A stretch of DNA of 64,000 nucleotides. Source: Pegoplata infirma (taxonomy: Eukaryota; Arthropoda; Insecta; Diptera; Anthomyiidae). Position numbers and translations under genes: made by a program. The notes beneath the pieces are model-generated. The model ran no database searches. It was not told the origin of the DNA and saw only the letters and a program-made list of their open reading frames with translations. Every line of letters begins with the position of its first letter. Within the stretch, counting starts at the first letter, position 1. Shown piece after piece: positions 19,216 to 31,810 of the stretch. The DNA is taken from NCBI GenBank assembly GCA_963921195.1, contig OY992537.1:73600894-73664893 (forward strand), given 5' to 3'.

Positions 19216-20386
19216 TAGTATAAAATAAGCGATATCTTTCAGCGGATATACTACTACTATTTTTTTAAGAATGATAAATTAACTTTCATTCATAGCGTTT
19301 TTTTTTTTCTTTATCATTTTTATATAATCAGTGTATAATTCAAAATTACACAATCTATACAGTACGTAATAGGATACTTTAATCTGCATACATATTTATG
19401 AATGTATTGGGAAATAAGCCATTCACTTATAAATTTTTTAAAACATTATTCATTTACATACAACTTAAAATATATAATAAATGAACTAAACGATATCAAT
19501 CAATGGATATGCTTATTTAAAAATCATTTAAAATTTTTCCAATAAAACATTAAAAAAGTTTGTATGCTAAAATTTAATGTAGTACAAGGGGGTTTTGAAA
19601 AAAAAACGAAACAAATTCAAAAAACCAATCAAATTGGGTGTAAAAACAGGCTGCAAACTTAAGAAACATTAAGACATTTTCATACCTTTTACAAAAAATT
19701 TAAAATAAAATGAAACAAGGTAAACTGGTTCAATTTCAAATGTTTGTTACAAAGAAAAAAAAAATTGAAAATAAAAACTTCAACAGCTCCACTTTACAAA
19801 CAAAGTCATAAATAATTTAGAAATAATAATTAAATTAAAGACCAAAAATTGCATAAACATTAATCCTTTAATAAGACTAATTTGTGAAGCTAATTGAAAT
19901 AATTATTTATTTAAAAAAATAATTTTAAATTTAATAAAAGAATTTAATAACCATGAATGTAGTTGAGTTCAATGATTTTTTTTTATTTTGTTAAATATTG
20001 TTACTTTGTTTAAAACGACCGTCAAAGTTTTGATACAAAGTTTTCAGTTTATTCAATTTTTTGTATAGAAAAATAGGTTGTTTTTATATGCGCCTAATGT
20101 GTGTTTTTAAAATTTTTTTAACAATTATTTTTATGATAACTATGCGTTTGTAATTCTTTTTTTGTACCATTTTCTAATTCGTTAAACTTAATTTATTGTG
20201 TTTAAACTATAATTGACTTAAGTAGACAAATTAAATAGTCATGTGTATTTGAAAATTAAACCATATCCGTTGCAAAGTTTCCTTTGTAAAATTAAATAAA
20301 AGTTTGTGTCTTAAGTCTTTAGTTTCCATGAAAATATTGACGCGTGCACGCATGTCTTTAAGTCTTTTGTTTGATATTAATAAAAT
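19216..20386. other. AT-rich stretch, no gene seen
   Basis: No family match, tandem repeat or convincing ORF was found. Short AT-rich runs only. Confidence 0.6.
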
Positions 20387-21076
20387 AACACTGTGCACCA
20401 CGATTTTGTATCTTGAATAGGACAAAGAGAAATGAAAGTATACCAACAGTAGAGCAAAACTTTTTTGAAAACTTAGCTCGAGTTTTTTTACGGCCCCTGA
20501 AGTTTTTCAATTATTTTTCAAAGGCGTTTTGAATAAGTCCAAAAACAGTATTAAATCCAGTTCTCAGGTAAATAATATTAAGACATGTCTTCAGTGAAAT
20601 TTGATGGCGTTTCTATTCTTAGAATATATTAACACTCCATCTTCTATTTTTAGCGGTCATTTTGGCCCCTTTTTCAAATATTCTCAAAGAAAACAAATAA
20701 AACGGGCGTTTAGAGGGTTCTAGAAAAATTTTCTGCATCAAATTTCACTAGGGGTTGTCGAAGATAAAAAGTTCGTGCGACAAGTGAAAAATGCTTAAAA
20801 AGGTAAAATTGTAAATTACACAGCGTGACAAAACTGACCACTATTTTAGAAAACAAGAGATGTGACCAACGTTTCTATATATTTGAGACATGCTGATTCG
20901 AATGGCGTACTCCGTTTTTCGATGTATGGTACAGTTTTCTTGCAAAATGTCGTTAAAGATTTGCTAATTTCAAGCCATTTTTTTAACAAAAAAATTTGCA
21001 AAGTTAATGATTTTTAAATTGTATGGCATGGAAAACAAAGATGTGACTTGTAGCTATATTTCTTATTATTCTTATA

Positions 21077-22636
21077 CACTCAAAATAATTACTCTGTTAA
21101 ATACTCTGTAAAATGACTGTAATCTCAATTCGACAGATATTTGACAAAGTTATCTGCCGAAATACAGATTAAAAGAAAATACTTTGTATTTTCTTGTGAC
21201 CGAAAAACAAAATTGTATCTGTAATTTTACTTTTTTCTTTGTAATCTCTATTTTAAAGATAATAAATAGGGCTTTTTTTGTTAAAATACAGATTTTAAAA
21301 AAATACTTTGTTTTTTTCTCGTAACCAAAATACTAAATTTCATCTGTAATTTTACTATTACTCTGTAATACAGTTTTCAAATTAAAATCTCTTTAAAAAA
21401 CGTCCAAGTATTTCAACCCCTCTTTAAAAAACTTCTTAAAATGCAATAAAATATGCTAAATTTTACGAGGTGTAGTGCAAAATTGAAGGAACTCGTAATT
21501 TTCACAAAAAAAAAGTTAATTTACAATTTGGAAGCATTAAAGCGGGCAAATTTACACTCAAAATAATTACTCTGTTAAATACTCTGTAAAATGACTGTAA
21601 TCTTAATTCGACAGATATTTGACAAAGTTATCTGTCGAAATACAGATTTTAAAAAAATACTTTGTATTTTCTTGTGTCCGAAAACCAAAATTTTGTAAAA
21701 TTGGAGTTACTCGTTAAAAACTTGTAGTTTTCACAAAATTTTTATTTTATTAAATTAAATTTTCTAATTTTAATAAAAATGTTTTTGAAGCAGAGAAGTT
21801 TTACTCATAAAATGGATTTAACAAAAACTTTGTTAATTTACAAAGTTTTTTTGTACAATTTTGAACTCATAAAATGCATTTAACTAAAACTTTGTGAATT
21901 TATAGAGTTTTTTTGGTAAAATTCTTTTCGGTTTTATCAATATTTAACAGATAATTCTGTAAATTTACAGTTTTTTTTTATCGAAAGCATTTTACAGAGT
22001 TTTTTTTGTAAAATAACAAAAAATCTTGCTGGTTGGAAATCTATGGTATTTTCTGCTGGCTCAGCAGAGTATCTCTGTAATTTAACAGAGTGATTATTTT
22101 GAGTGTACATGATGGCATTTCCCAATTGTCAAAACAACTTGCACATTAAGGAAGGAGAAATTTATCAGGAATCAAATAGGGACCATTGTGTAAAAGCCAT
22201 ATCAAGCGCATTTAAAAGATATACAATAAAGTCAAGGCATTCTTAAACGATTTCCCTTTAATTTTATAAAAGTGTTTACTGGAATGACCTCGCTCAAATG
22301 TGGAACTGAAAATGAGAAGTTTATTTAAAAAAAAACCGTGAGAACATCCAGTGAGTTTATAAATAATTTCTACAAAGTTAAATATTCGCGTGCGAAACAT
22401 TTAAGCGGGCGCATTTAAATTATAGCATTTGACTTTATTTTGTGTCAAGTTATTACTATCCATGCTTCCTGGTAAAATTCTGGTCGCTTTCATCAACATT
22501 TTACAGATAATTCTGTAAATCTACAGTTTTTTTTATCGAAATCATTTTACAGAGTTTTATTCGTAAAATAACAAAAAATCTTGCTGGTTGGAAATCTATG
22601 GTATTTTCTGCTGGCTCAGAGTGATTATTTTGAGTG
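21077..22636. mobile_element. Third-level MITE, CACTCAAAATAATTACTCTG termini
   Basis: The ends CACTCAAAATAATTACTCTG and CAGAGTGATTATTTTGAGTG are inverted. Left flank TA (21075-21076), right flank TT, probably a mutated TA. The other arm of the host foldback (near 23360) gives the empty site 'ttcttatacaaatttgg', consistent with a TA target. It contains a fourth-level copy of its own family. Confidence 0.8.
21555..22105. mobile_element. Fourth-level MITE (551 bp), self-insertion of the same family
   Basis: The ends are identical to those at 21077, with TA duplication at 21553-21554 and 22106-22107. The block 'aaaatcttgctggttggaaa' occurs in both this copy and the enclosing one (near 22021 and 22571), confirming they are siblings. 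The interior alternates 'acagat' and 'tctgta' motifs. Confidence 0.85.
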
Positions 22637-24461
22637 TTCAAATTTGGTTTAAAGCTTTTCATCTTAAGCCCTTAAATTCGCGAATTTCTTAATTTTTTAA
22701 GGTTTTCGCGAAATTAACCGCCAAGTTGGTCTTTGATTAAAAACTTGCTTTTAGTGAATCAAAAAGGTATCCCTAATAATACAAATAGTGGACAAAAAAC
22801 AGCTATGTTATATGGACCATCATGATGAAAATCGCGAAAAACCGTTTTTTGGAATATGGCAGCATCACTTTTCGAGATGATTTAATGTTCCATCTTTTAG
22901 TATATTATGTGGGAACCTTAAACAATTAACTGACCAAAAATTTGGCCAAAAAAGTTTTCATTTGCAAAAGTTCTCATAACAAAAACTATAATTATTGTGG
23001 GGTTAACACTAAAATAATAGTTTTTGTTAAGATAACTTTTGCAAATGAAAACTTTTTTGGCCAAATTTTTGGTCAGTTAATTGTTTAAGGTTCCCACATA
23101 ATATACTAAAAGATGGAACATTAAATCATCTCGAAAAGTGATGCTGCCATATTCCAAAAAACGGTTTTTCGCGATTTTCATCATGATGGTCCATATAACA
23201 TAGCTGTTTTTTGTCCACTATTTGTATTATTAGGGATACCTTTTTGATTCACTAAAAGCAAGTTTTTAATCAAAGACCAACTTGGCGGTTAATTTCGCAA
23301 AAACCTCAAAAAATTAAGAAATTCGCGAATTTAAGGGCTTAATATGAAAAGCCTTAAACCAAATTTGTATAAGAAATATTGCTACAAGTCACATCTTTGT
23401 TTTCCATGCCATACAATTTAAAAATAATTAACTTTGCAATTTTTTTTGTTGAAAAACTGGCTCGAAATCAGCAAATCTTTAACGACATTTTGCAAGAAAA
23501 CTGTACCATACATCGAAAAATGGAGTACGCCATTCGAATCAGCATGTCCGAAATATATAGAAATGATGGTCGTAACTCTTGTTTATTTTTTAGTGTTCCG
23601 CAGTGTTATCCAATACTATTAAAATGTTTTTAAACAAAGTGGTGTGAAATAAGTCGAAAAAATGTTATAAGTCTGGTTCTGAGCTTAATTACAATAATAG
23701 ATATCTTCAGTGAAATTTAATGGCGGTTCTTTTCTAAGAATATATTTATTCTCTATCTCTTGTTTTTAGGGGTCATTTTTGTCCTTTTTCCAAATTCCCT
23801 TATAGAACACCAATAAGGCGTGCGATTAAAGTTTTAAAATGTTAAAAAAACATTTTCTGCATCAAATTTCTCTAGGGGTAGTCAAATATCAAAAGTTCGT
23901 GCGAATTGCAAATTGCTTTAAAAAGTAAAAATTTTAAGTATTTTGATGAACCATAATTTAACGAATTATGATAACTTAAAATTAGCTTTTTTAAGCCTTT
24001 TGCACTTTTCGTACGAACTTTTGATATTTGACAACCCCTAGTAAAATTTGATGCAGACAATTTTTGCAGAACATTTTAACCCTTTAAACGCACGTTTTAT
24101 TGGTGTTCTATGACGATATTTGAAAAAAAACACAAAAATTATCCCTAACAATGGGAGATAGAGGGTTTATATATTCTAAGAAAAGAGCCACCATCAAATT
24201 TTACTGAAGACATGTCTTAACATTATTTACCTCAGAATTAGATTTAATATTTTTTTTTTGACTTATTCAAAACGCCTTTGCAAAAAATTTAAAAATTTCA
24301 GTGGGCCATAAAAAAAGAATTCGAGCTAAGTTTTCAAAACCCTTCGGGGGTTTTGGTCTTCTATTGGTATAATTTCATTTTTTTTTTGGTCCCATTCAAG
24401 ATATTAAATCGTGTTGCACAGTGTTATAAGTTGGTATGATAAGAATTTTAGCAGTGTTAAG

Positions 24462-24774
24462 ATATTTTTTTTTATTTTCTAAATCTAAAAGCAACCCAAA
24501 ATTAGATAAAAATATAAAATTAACTTAAAAAATATACAAATATTTTTTACGGAAGAATTTTTAAATTTTTTTCCGAGGACAAAGTGGCCAAAAACATTAA
24601 AAATCAATTTTTCGCAAAAAAAATATTCTTAAGATTTTTTTTTCTAAATCTTAAAGCAAACCCAAATAAGTTAAAAATATAAAATTAACTTGAATAAAAA
24701 TATTTTTTCACTGAAGAATTTTTAAAATTTTTCCGAGGCCAAAAGTCAAAAAAACATACAAAAAATTGATTTTT
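24462..24774. repeat. Two tandem units of about 165 bp
   Basis: 'aaagcaaccc..aatataaaattaactt..gaagaatttttaaattttt..ccgagg' near 24488 repeats at about 24653 with roughly 80-90 percent identity by eye. No ORF. Confidence 0.6.
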
Positions 24775-25489
24775 CCCAGTTAGAAAATGTGTCACTGAGG
24801 AAATTTCCACAGTGATTCCTTGAGGAAATGTCTTCAGGTTCTGACAAATCATAGGCAATCCTTGATGACATGTCCTAACATTGTCAGCACTGTATGTTTG
24901 CTTTAAGAGTGTGGACAATTCCTCTAAGACGTCTAATAGGAAATGTCTTCAGAATAGCAGTATATTAAATTAGAATTTTAAATCTGGGCAACTCTTCAAT
25001 TTCCAAGAAAAAGATGGCAATATTATCGACGTAATTAAAATAAAATCAAAATCTAACAAGTAGAATAAAAGTAATAAATAGACAAACAATTTTAAAAATA
25101 AAGTTTGGAACAAGTGGTTAGGTGTGGAACTAATAAACTGGAGGTTCCAGGTTCAAATCCAGTTGGGACTAAAAAAGGCGAAAAGTTTTTTCTAAATATG
25201 AGAAAGATAATTTATAAAGGAAGATGGATAAAAGTAAAAACTAAAGGAAATACGAAAATTTTTTGTATTTTCGCATGACCTATGTCAGACATTTCTCCAA
25301 AGAAGTCTTAGGTGACATGTCCCCAGAAGGTCAACCCTGACCACTGCTGACTTTGAGTGAGGACATTTTGAAAATTTGTATGAAACTGTCCTCAACCCAG
25401 TATATAGAGATGTCTTGTGGATGTCAGGTGCGACTCTGACATGTCATCGCTTCGTCACTGAGGATGGCTCGAGGACGTTGCCAACTGGG
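24775..25489. mobile_element. MITE with CCCAGTT..AACTGGG ends and ATGTC subterminal repeats
   Basis: The termini are CCCAGTT and AACTGGG. Subterminal blocks 'gtcactgagga' (24791) and 'gtcactgaggatgg' (25454) are both present. Short motifs 'gaaatgtcttcag' and 'gacatgtcc' recur across it, as in many non-autonomous DNA elements. No clear target duplication. A tRNA-like stretch lies inside at 25108. Confidence 0.5.
25108..25171 (+). repeat. Degenerate tRNA-like stretch with B-box match
   Basis: 'gtggttaggtgtgg' resembles an A box, and GGTTCAAATCC exactly fits the pol III B-box consensus GGTTCRANNCC. The T stem pairs only partly and no acceptor stem was found. It is best read as a tRNA pseudogene or SINE-head remnant inside the MITE. 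Confidence 0.3.
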
Positions 25490-26119
25490 ACTGTACAAAT
25501 ACGCCACTTTCTTTGAGAATTTTGAACGATGTCGGCGTAAAATTTGGGGGAATACTTAAAATTTTTGTCGATATCGTTCTGTTATTGCCATTTTCCATAG
25601 TTCTGAATGTTATTTAGATAATTGCATACAGCAGTTTTTCCCTCTCTATTATTTCCGCGATTTCTACGGCCTATAACACTTTTCAGTACTGTTTCCTTTT
25701 CGGAACAGCTAAGAGCTTTGTGAGCCCCATTTTTATTGAAGTTCGAAACAAAACTATTTTGTTTTTATTCTTTGAAGGATTGCTATTTATTACAAATTGG
25801 ATTCAGGTCCTACTTGGTCTGTATTCCAAAATTCTTATTCAAGTGATTCAAGAAACCAAGTTGCGGAAAAATACTTTATTTTAAGCACTTTTTTCAGTCT
25901 TTTGATTATTGTTTTTATTTGACATTATTGGCTAGATAATGGTCTATATCAGTGCATTTTTTTATATTTTTCCGCTTATTCGTTACAAAGATATATTCAA
26001 TTAAAAAGTGAAAAACTCGATTCCTTATTGATGTGATTCGCAGTGTAGATTCTGCTGTTGTTGAAAGTCCAGCTGCCGAGAAGAAGGCAAAAGAAGATGC
26101 TGCCAACACGAAAGCAAAT

Positions 26120-26810
26120 GATTTTAAGATTTTAAAATTACAGTACATATTTTTCAAAAAATTAAAAAAAAAATAGAAATAATCGTTTTCCCACGATCCT
26201 GCGTGAAAAAAAAAAATTGCAGAATTAAGAGAAGTTTTTCACAAAAAAAAAAATCAAAATAATCAAAGAGTACACACATTTTCAAAAATGAGATTTAAGC
26301 TTTAAATTCTAAAAATCGCATACAAAATCACATTTAAGAATTTTTTATGATTTTTTTTTAAAAAGTACGTAAAAAAAACAAAATTTTTTTTTTTTTTTTT
26401 TTGGAATTTCGACCATTTTTGAAGAAGTTATGAGCAAAAGAAGCTTGATAAAAGGAACAAACTACTAATTCTTGAAAATTTAATATCTTTTGAACTGCTC
26501 ATAAAAATTTTCCACGAAATTTTTTTTTGAAATTTCGACAATTTTTGAAAAAGTTATGAGCAAAAGAAGTTTAATGAAAGGAACAAACTACCAATTTTTG
26601 AAAATTTTATATCTTTTGAACTGGTCATGAAAATTTTCCACAATTTTTTTTTTTTGAAATTTCGACCATTTTTGAAAAAGTTATGAGCAAAAAAAGTTTA
26701 ATAAAAGGAACAAACTACTAATTTTTGAAAATTTAATATCTTTTGAACTGGTCATGAAAATTTTCAATGAAATTTTTTGATGAGTACTAAAAACTGTAAA
26801 CAAGTTGGAA
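26120..26810. repeat. Truncated relative of the 33052 foldback, terminal unit triplicated
   Basis: 'aatcgttttcccacgatcct' and 'tcaaaaatgagatttaa' match the right arm of 33052-34997. The segment 'agttatgagcaaaagaag..aacaaactac..atatcttttgaactg' then appears three times with a period of about 120 bp (26425, 26545, 26680). The rest of the foldback is absent. No gene. Confidence 0.6.
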
Positions 26811-27503
26811 AAATCTAGATATTTTTTTTAAATTAGCCAAATTCTTGTGTTTTTTAAAATGTCTTTATTTGTTGCACGGTGTAATCATTACAGAACCGAT
26901 ATTTTGAGATGTTGTACAAAGTATGACTTATTTATATAAAATCGTTTAACACTAATTGAAGGGTATTAAAAAAATAAATAATATATTCAAAATTATTAAC
27001 AATAAGACTCTGATTTCTACATTATTTAAAACATTTAATTTTGTTTACTTCTATAATATTTAAATACTTAAGGGGATTTTGGTTTTTTGTTTATAATAAA
27101 CACACTCCACCTATTTTCATAAAAGATTTTATACATATGTTTCGACATCTTAATAGTTTAAAATCCGTTTAGTTTTGTACTTGAAAAAAATAATAATGAA
27201 AACAGGATTTTAAGAATATTTAATTCAGAATTTCAAGCCATTAGCAACAATAACAAAATGACTGATCAACAACTTAATAATCAATCAAATTTTTTTACTA
27301 ATGACACCCATTTTAACAACAATATTTTTTTCAACTAGCAATTGTACTATTGTTGTTAAAAAATCTTAAATTAATACTTTAAAATATTAAAGAACTAGTT
27401 TTTCTTAAAATCTTTTGATCAAAACACTTTAAAGTAATTAATTAGAAAAAAAAAAAAGAATCAGAATAATTAATTATTCTGTTTTTTTTAAATTATAAAT
27501 TAT
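26811..27503. other. AT-rich stretch, no gene seen
   Basis: No ORF, family match or inverted repeat was recognised. Confidence 0.6.
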
Positions 27504-28215
27504 CCCAGCAAAATTTTCGGTTGCAAAGAACCGATTGTGGAACAACTTATACTTCCCTAGAACCTGTTCTAATTCTTGTGCAACACCGATTCTTTTTACA
27601 AAGGGATTGTCCCAAAAGCAACAGGTGTTTGTAAGCAAAATTGGAACACATTTTTGTTCTTCGGAACCGGTTCTAGAAGTAAAATTTAGAACAGAAATGA
27701 GAATTAAAGAAATATTTTGAATTGCATTAATTTATTAAAAAAAGATAAAGGTAATCCTATATGACATCGTATATTAATTCCTTTAACACGCATACATCCT
27801 TTTTCGTCTCCAAAATTGCATTTTGGTCCTTGCAATAAAGATGCACCAGAACATGAATTTTCTGCAAACAAAAATGAAAAACATTATTGTATTAGTATTT
27901 GTCCCGACCCAGGCAATCAAAATTTAATTTACTTACCTTCGTATCAACAATTTTCACGATTATATCCTGATATTTTCATAGAATTTCGTGTTTTTTCTTG
28001 GTGAACATAAAAAAAATGAAATTTATTTTTTAATTTTTTTGACACATAATTTTTTTTTAATTCCTGAGAACCAAAATGTTATGAAATTAGAACAAGCTTC
28101 ACAATAATATTCACTTAACTTGTTCTGAATAATTAAAGTTTAATAGTGTTTGATTACCGAATAACCTGTTCTAGAACAAGTGTTATCGGAATCGGTTCTG
28201 AAAAATTTTCCTGGG
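27504..28215. mobile_element. MITE, CCCAGCAAAATTTTC ends, TAT flanks
   Basis: The ends CCCAGCAAAATTTTC and GAAAATTTTCCTGGG are inverted (one mismatch), and TAT flanks both. 'agaaccgattgtgga', 'ctagaacctgttct' and 'gttctagaacaag' form several small internal palindromes. Two roughly 60-codon open frames inside it are chance. Confidence 0.7.
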
Positions 28216-28516
28216 TATTTTAGATGTAAGATATGAAAAGTAATTTTTATTAAAAATTTTAAAATATTATTTATAAACTTAATGATTTTTATATGCAAAT
28301 TTTTTTATTTCACTTTCGATTTTTTATCCATTTTTATTTGGCGACTCAATTCAAGAAAATAACTTGATTTAATAATTTGTTTTTGCGTTTGTATCGTATT
28401 CTTATAATGATTTAATAACTTATATTAAGGAATTTGCTATTCTGTGTTAGGCATTATAAATATTAACACGAGTAAAAATATTTTCATATAATCATATAAG
28501 AAGTTAAATGAAATTA

Positions 28517-28730
28517 GGTTGTCAAGTTGGCTAGATGGTCGAATGCTTGCCAATAAGTGTTGGGGGTCGTGGGTTCAATTCCTATAAGAGGCATGTTTCG
28601 CTACAACGAGACGATGGTTATTGTTACCAGTTCTCGGTTAGATTAAATTAGTATAAGAAGTCTCTCTTGCGACATGTCATCCGGTAAAATTGATGCCCGT
28701 AGGGTATATAATCTTTTTGACTCGGTTATA
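28517..28730 (+). mobile_element. tRNA-derived SINE-like element
   Basis: 'ttggctagatggtcgaatgc' fits a tRNA D arm/A box, and GGGTTCAATTCC fits the B box with a five-pair T stem (including wobbles). An anticodon-like stem 'atgct/agtgt' lies between. About 150 bp of non-tRNA body follow ('gagacgatggttattgttac', 'catccggtaaaattgatgcc'). This is the layout of a pol III-transcribed SINE. The 3' end is uncertain, and a lone tRNA pseudogene is the alternative. Confidence 0.5.
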
Positions 28731-29482
28731 CATTTTTTCGTAATTACTAAGAACACGTTTCTGTTTCTTAAGATTTTGCGATAGTTAATAATAATTTAAA
28801 ATTACGTATTATTAAGATGAAAAAAGAAAACAAGATTATGATATTAATTTATGCAAATCATAAGTAAGGTTGATAGACAGTATGACAAAATTAATTTAAT
28901 ATATTAGTTAAATATTATAATTTATTAGAAATTAAAATACAGAGAACAAAAATTAAACTGCAGATTGGTCAAAAAAAATTTGTTGGACCAAAATGTCTTA
29001 ATATCGAAGAAAACATGATTTCAACAGACGGACCAACATTGCTAGAACGACTTATATTCTATCAAGGATCTCAAACATATTCACTTAATGAAGTTGTAAA
29101 ACAATATTTCGATATCGTGAACCTATATTCAAAATATGCCAACTCAAATTTGACGGAAATGAGTTTCCGATGGCAAATAGCTCCCCTATGTAATACCTAT
29201 CTGCCATAAAAATTTCAGAGCAAAAAAACAATTTGTTGTCGTTTTACATCCATTTTTGTTATTCTGCTAACTCAAAGTACATATTTTTTTGGTGGAAATA
29301 AATGCCAACTCCCATTGTAAATTTCCAAAAATTTTTCAAAAAATTTTTAAAAAAAAATTAGACCATATATCTTATTGCATTTACCATGCTAAACACGAAT
29401 CTTGTAAAGATTTTGTTATCTAATGACTGGTTCTCGAGATATTGCCATTTTAAAAATATCGGTAAATAGTGTTTGCAAAAAA
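28731..29482. other. AT-rich stretch, no confirmed gene
   Basis: Short open frames only. 'atgccaactc' near 29137 recurs near 29302 and 30959, suggesting an unresolved diverged repeat. Confidence 0.5.
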
Positions 29483-30636
29483 AACAAGTAGAAAATTTTA
29501 ATTCGACTTGGTCGAATCTATGAATACCCTCCACAATGTTATCTGATAGTAATTTTCTAAAAAAAATTAAAAAAAAATTGCATTACAAATTTTTTATTAG
29601 AAATATGTATATTATTTTGAGTCAAACTTTCTTTTAATCAATCAAATTTTTTTGAGTGTAAAATTTTTTTGACTGTCAACATTTTTTTGAGTCTGCCATT
29701 TCATATAATAATGTGTAAATTTTTTTTTTGAGTGTAACATTTTTTTTTTGAGTGTAAATTTTTTTTTGAGTGTAAATTTTTTTTAGTGTACAAATTCTTT
29801 GAGTAACAAATTACTTTGTAAAATATTTTTGTTGTTTTATACCTACATATATGTAATACAAAAAAAACTATTTCACATATTTTCCTCTTTTTATATTACC
29901 ATCCTTTTCTTTAAAAACCAAAAACAAATTAACATTCAATCATACACATACTTTATTTGATTTTTTCCCGTTACATACAGTTACACTAACAATAACAAAT
30001 ATTTACTTGTCTAACAACTAAACTGCACCCCACGACAAGAAAACTAACAACAACAAGTTTTACAAAACTGGTATTTCACCATGCTATTAAAACTTGTTTA
30101 ACGAGTTTTCAACAGTTTAAGGTGAAACAAATCTGAAATTCAGTGCATTGCTTATAACTTTTGAACCACTGAACCGATTTTGCTAAAATTCAAAACCAAA
30201 CAGCCTTGGGGAACAACAAATATATATGCTAAGCTTCAGTCCCCTCAGAATTGTCTTTCGAAAGTTATAGTGGTTTTAATCTTGTAAATTCGAAAAATAC
30301 CCTTCCCGAAATTTACTATTTTGCTCATAACTTTTGAACCACTGGACCGATTTCGCTGGATTGCAATACCAACCTGACCCGGTAAATGAAGAACATATAT
30401 GTCAAACTTCAGGAGCCTCTGTAAAGTCTTTCAAAAGTTAGCGTGTTTTCAACGGACAGACAGACAGACAGACGGACGGACGGACGGACGGACGGACGGA
30501 CATCGCTAGATCGACTTAAAATCAATCAAGGATCATGAATATATATACTTTATGGGGTCCTAGACCAATATTTCAATGTGTTACAAACGGAATGACAAAC
30601 TTATATATACCCTCTATCACTAGAGTGGAGGGTATA
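29483..30636 (-). mobile_element. INE-1/DINE-1-like element, reverse orientation
   Basis: On the minus strand it starts at 30636 (TATACCCTCCACTCTAG, then 'agagggtata'). It passes 'ggtctaggaccccataaagt' and a long GTCCGTCCGTCC run (30460-30500), and ends at 29483 with hairpin ATTCGAC-caa-GTCGAAT and CTACTTGTTT. The middle has runs of 'ttgagtgtaaatttttt' (29640-29800) and 'cataacttttgaaccactg' units. At 1154 bp it is the most complete member here. Confidence 0.85.
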
Positions 30637-31207
30637 AAAATTGCTTATATTTATGTAACTTCCAAACTATTTATCAGATTGAAACATTATGAATGGGGCA
30701 AACAAAGTCAATGATATAAGCTTTCAAAATAGCTGGTTTGGAGTGACCCTATTGTAATACAGCCTGAGTTACAGAGTGCCAAAGTTGACCACCCTGAGAT
30801 TAAAAGGCTTTCGGAGCTAGTAACTTTTAAAAATATGCAAAGATTTTTAATTTTTTGTTCAGTTTTTGCAATTACCGTACTAAGGATAACAAAAACCAAA
30901 AAAAAAAAATTTTTTTAAATTTTTCCAAAAAAAATGTATTTTTGTTTTCCGACAAAATATGCCAACTCTAAAAAAATATTTGTTTTTTGATATAGTAATA
31001 AATGCCATCTCTGAAAAATATGCAAACAAGTGCAAAATATGAAAATTTTTGCATAGGTAAAAATTGTTTAGAATATTTAAACCATCTTGTGGAAGGTACA
31101 TTGTTTATTTTTGCAATAATACGCGAAATAACTAGTTTTTTAGCTCTCCTGAACAGTAAGCTTTTTCGAGTTGGCATTTATTGAATATAGTTCGACGATA
31201 TGTTCTA

Positions 31208-31810
31208 TTAAACTGACATTTTTTTGTAATTATTTAATCCAATCGGATTAAATAACCCGTGGCACCTGGCTATCAAATTTTTGAAAATAAAATAAAAAAT
31301 GTCTAGCGATGTATCATATTTATTAATTGTAATGTGCTGAACACAAATATCAAAAATAAAAAAAAATCGGAAGCACGGTTTTCGAAAATCGCTTTTTGAA
31401 ATTTCCAAAAAATGTCGGTTTTTTCTTTGTTCAAGAAATTTTTTAAAAAATGCACAAAATTAAGTTATTTTTCGATCAAAGTTTGAAGTTTTTGGTGAAC
31501 ATTTTCTAAAAACTCCAAAACTGTGATCGCATGGCGCCACTGGTTAAAATGATCGGATTTGGCTCAAATTACGTTTAAATGTATGACTGTCTCAAGCTTT
31601 TTAAACGGATCAAGGAAAAGACGATTTAAGATTTTTTTTAATCTCTTAAACGTGGAAAAAACCGCTGTTGTTTGCAAGTTTCGAATTGCGATATCTCAAA
31701 AACCATTCCAGCGGTTTTATATTATTTTTTTGATATTTGTGGTCAATGCATCAAAATTAATAATTATGATGTGTCAGAAGCTGAGAGTTTTTCTATAGGA
31801 AAAATGTTTC
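31208..31810. repeat. Diverged 'AAACC..GGCACC..CAAATTTTTG' repeat
   Basis: Phrases such as 'aatcggattaaataacccgtggcacc' in pieces, 'gcgatatctcaaaaacc' and 'gctgaacacaaatat' recur, more or less diverged, at 45400-45660 and 49140-50090, with inverted halves at each site. It is a repeat family without clear ends. No gene is supported. Confidence 0.4.

Larger units (their letters stand above)
20819..23605. mobile_element. Second-level foldback with TTA duplication
   Basis: A relative of 17016-18240: left end CACAGCGTGACAAAACTGAC, the same 'gaatggcgtactccgttttt' block, palindrome centre near 23006, right end ...CCGCAGTG. TTA flanks both ends (20816-20818 and 23606-23608). Its left arm is interrupted by the MITE at 21077. 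Confidence 0.75.
20389..24423. mobile_element. Outer foldback of a four-level nest
   Basis: The ends CACTGTGCACCACGATTT and AAATCGTGTTGCACAGTG are inverted. Inside, 'gaaaacttagctcgag' near 20469 is inverted near 24320, and 'ggcgttttgaataagtcc' near 20523 is inverted near 24265. The flanking trinucleotides are TAA and TTA (one probably mutated). It shares interior text with 14124-15091 ('aatttcactaggggtt', 'gaatatattaa'). It contains the foldback at 20819. Confidence 0.75.

Noticed and set aside
25108..25171. Functional tRNA gene
   Set aside because: B box is good but acceptor and T stems do not pair properly.
30450..30505. GACA/GGAC microsatellite as an independent feature
   Set aside because: It is the reverse complement of the GTCCGTC core of the INE-1-like element at 29483.
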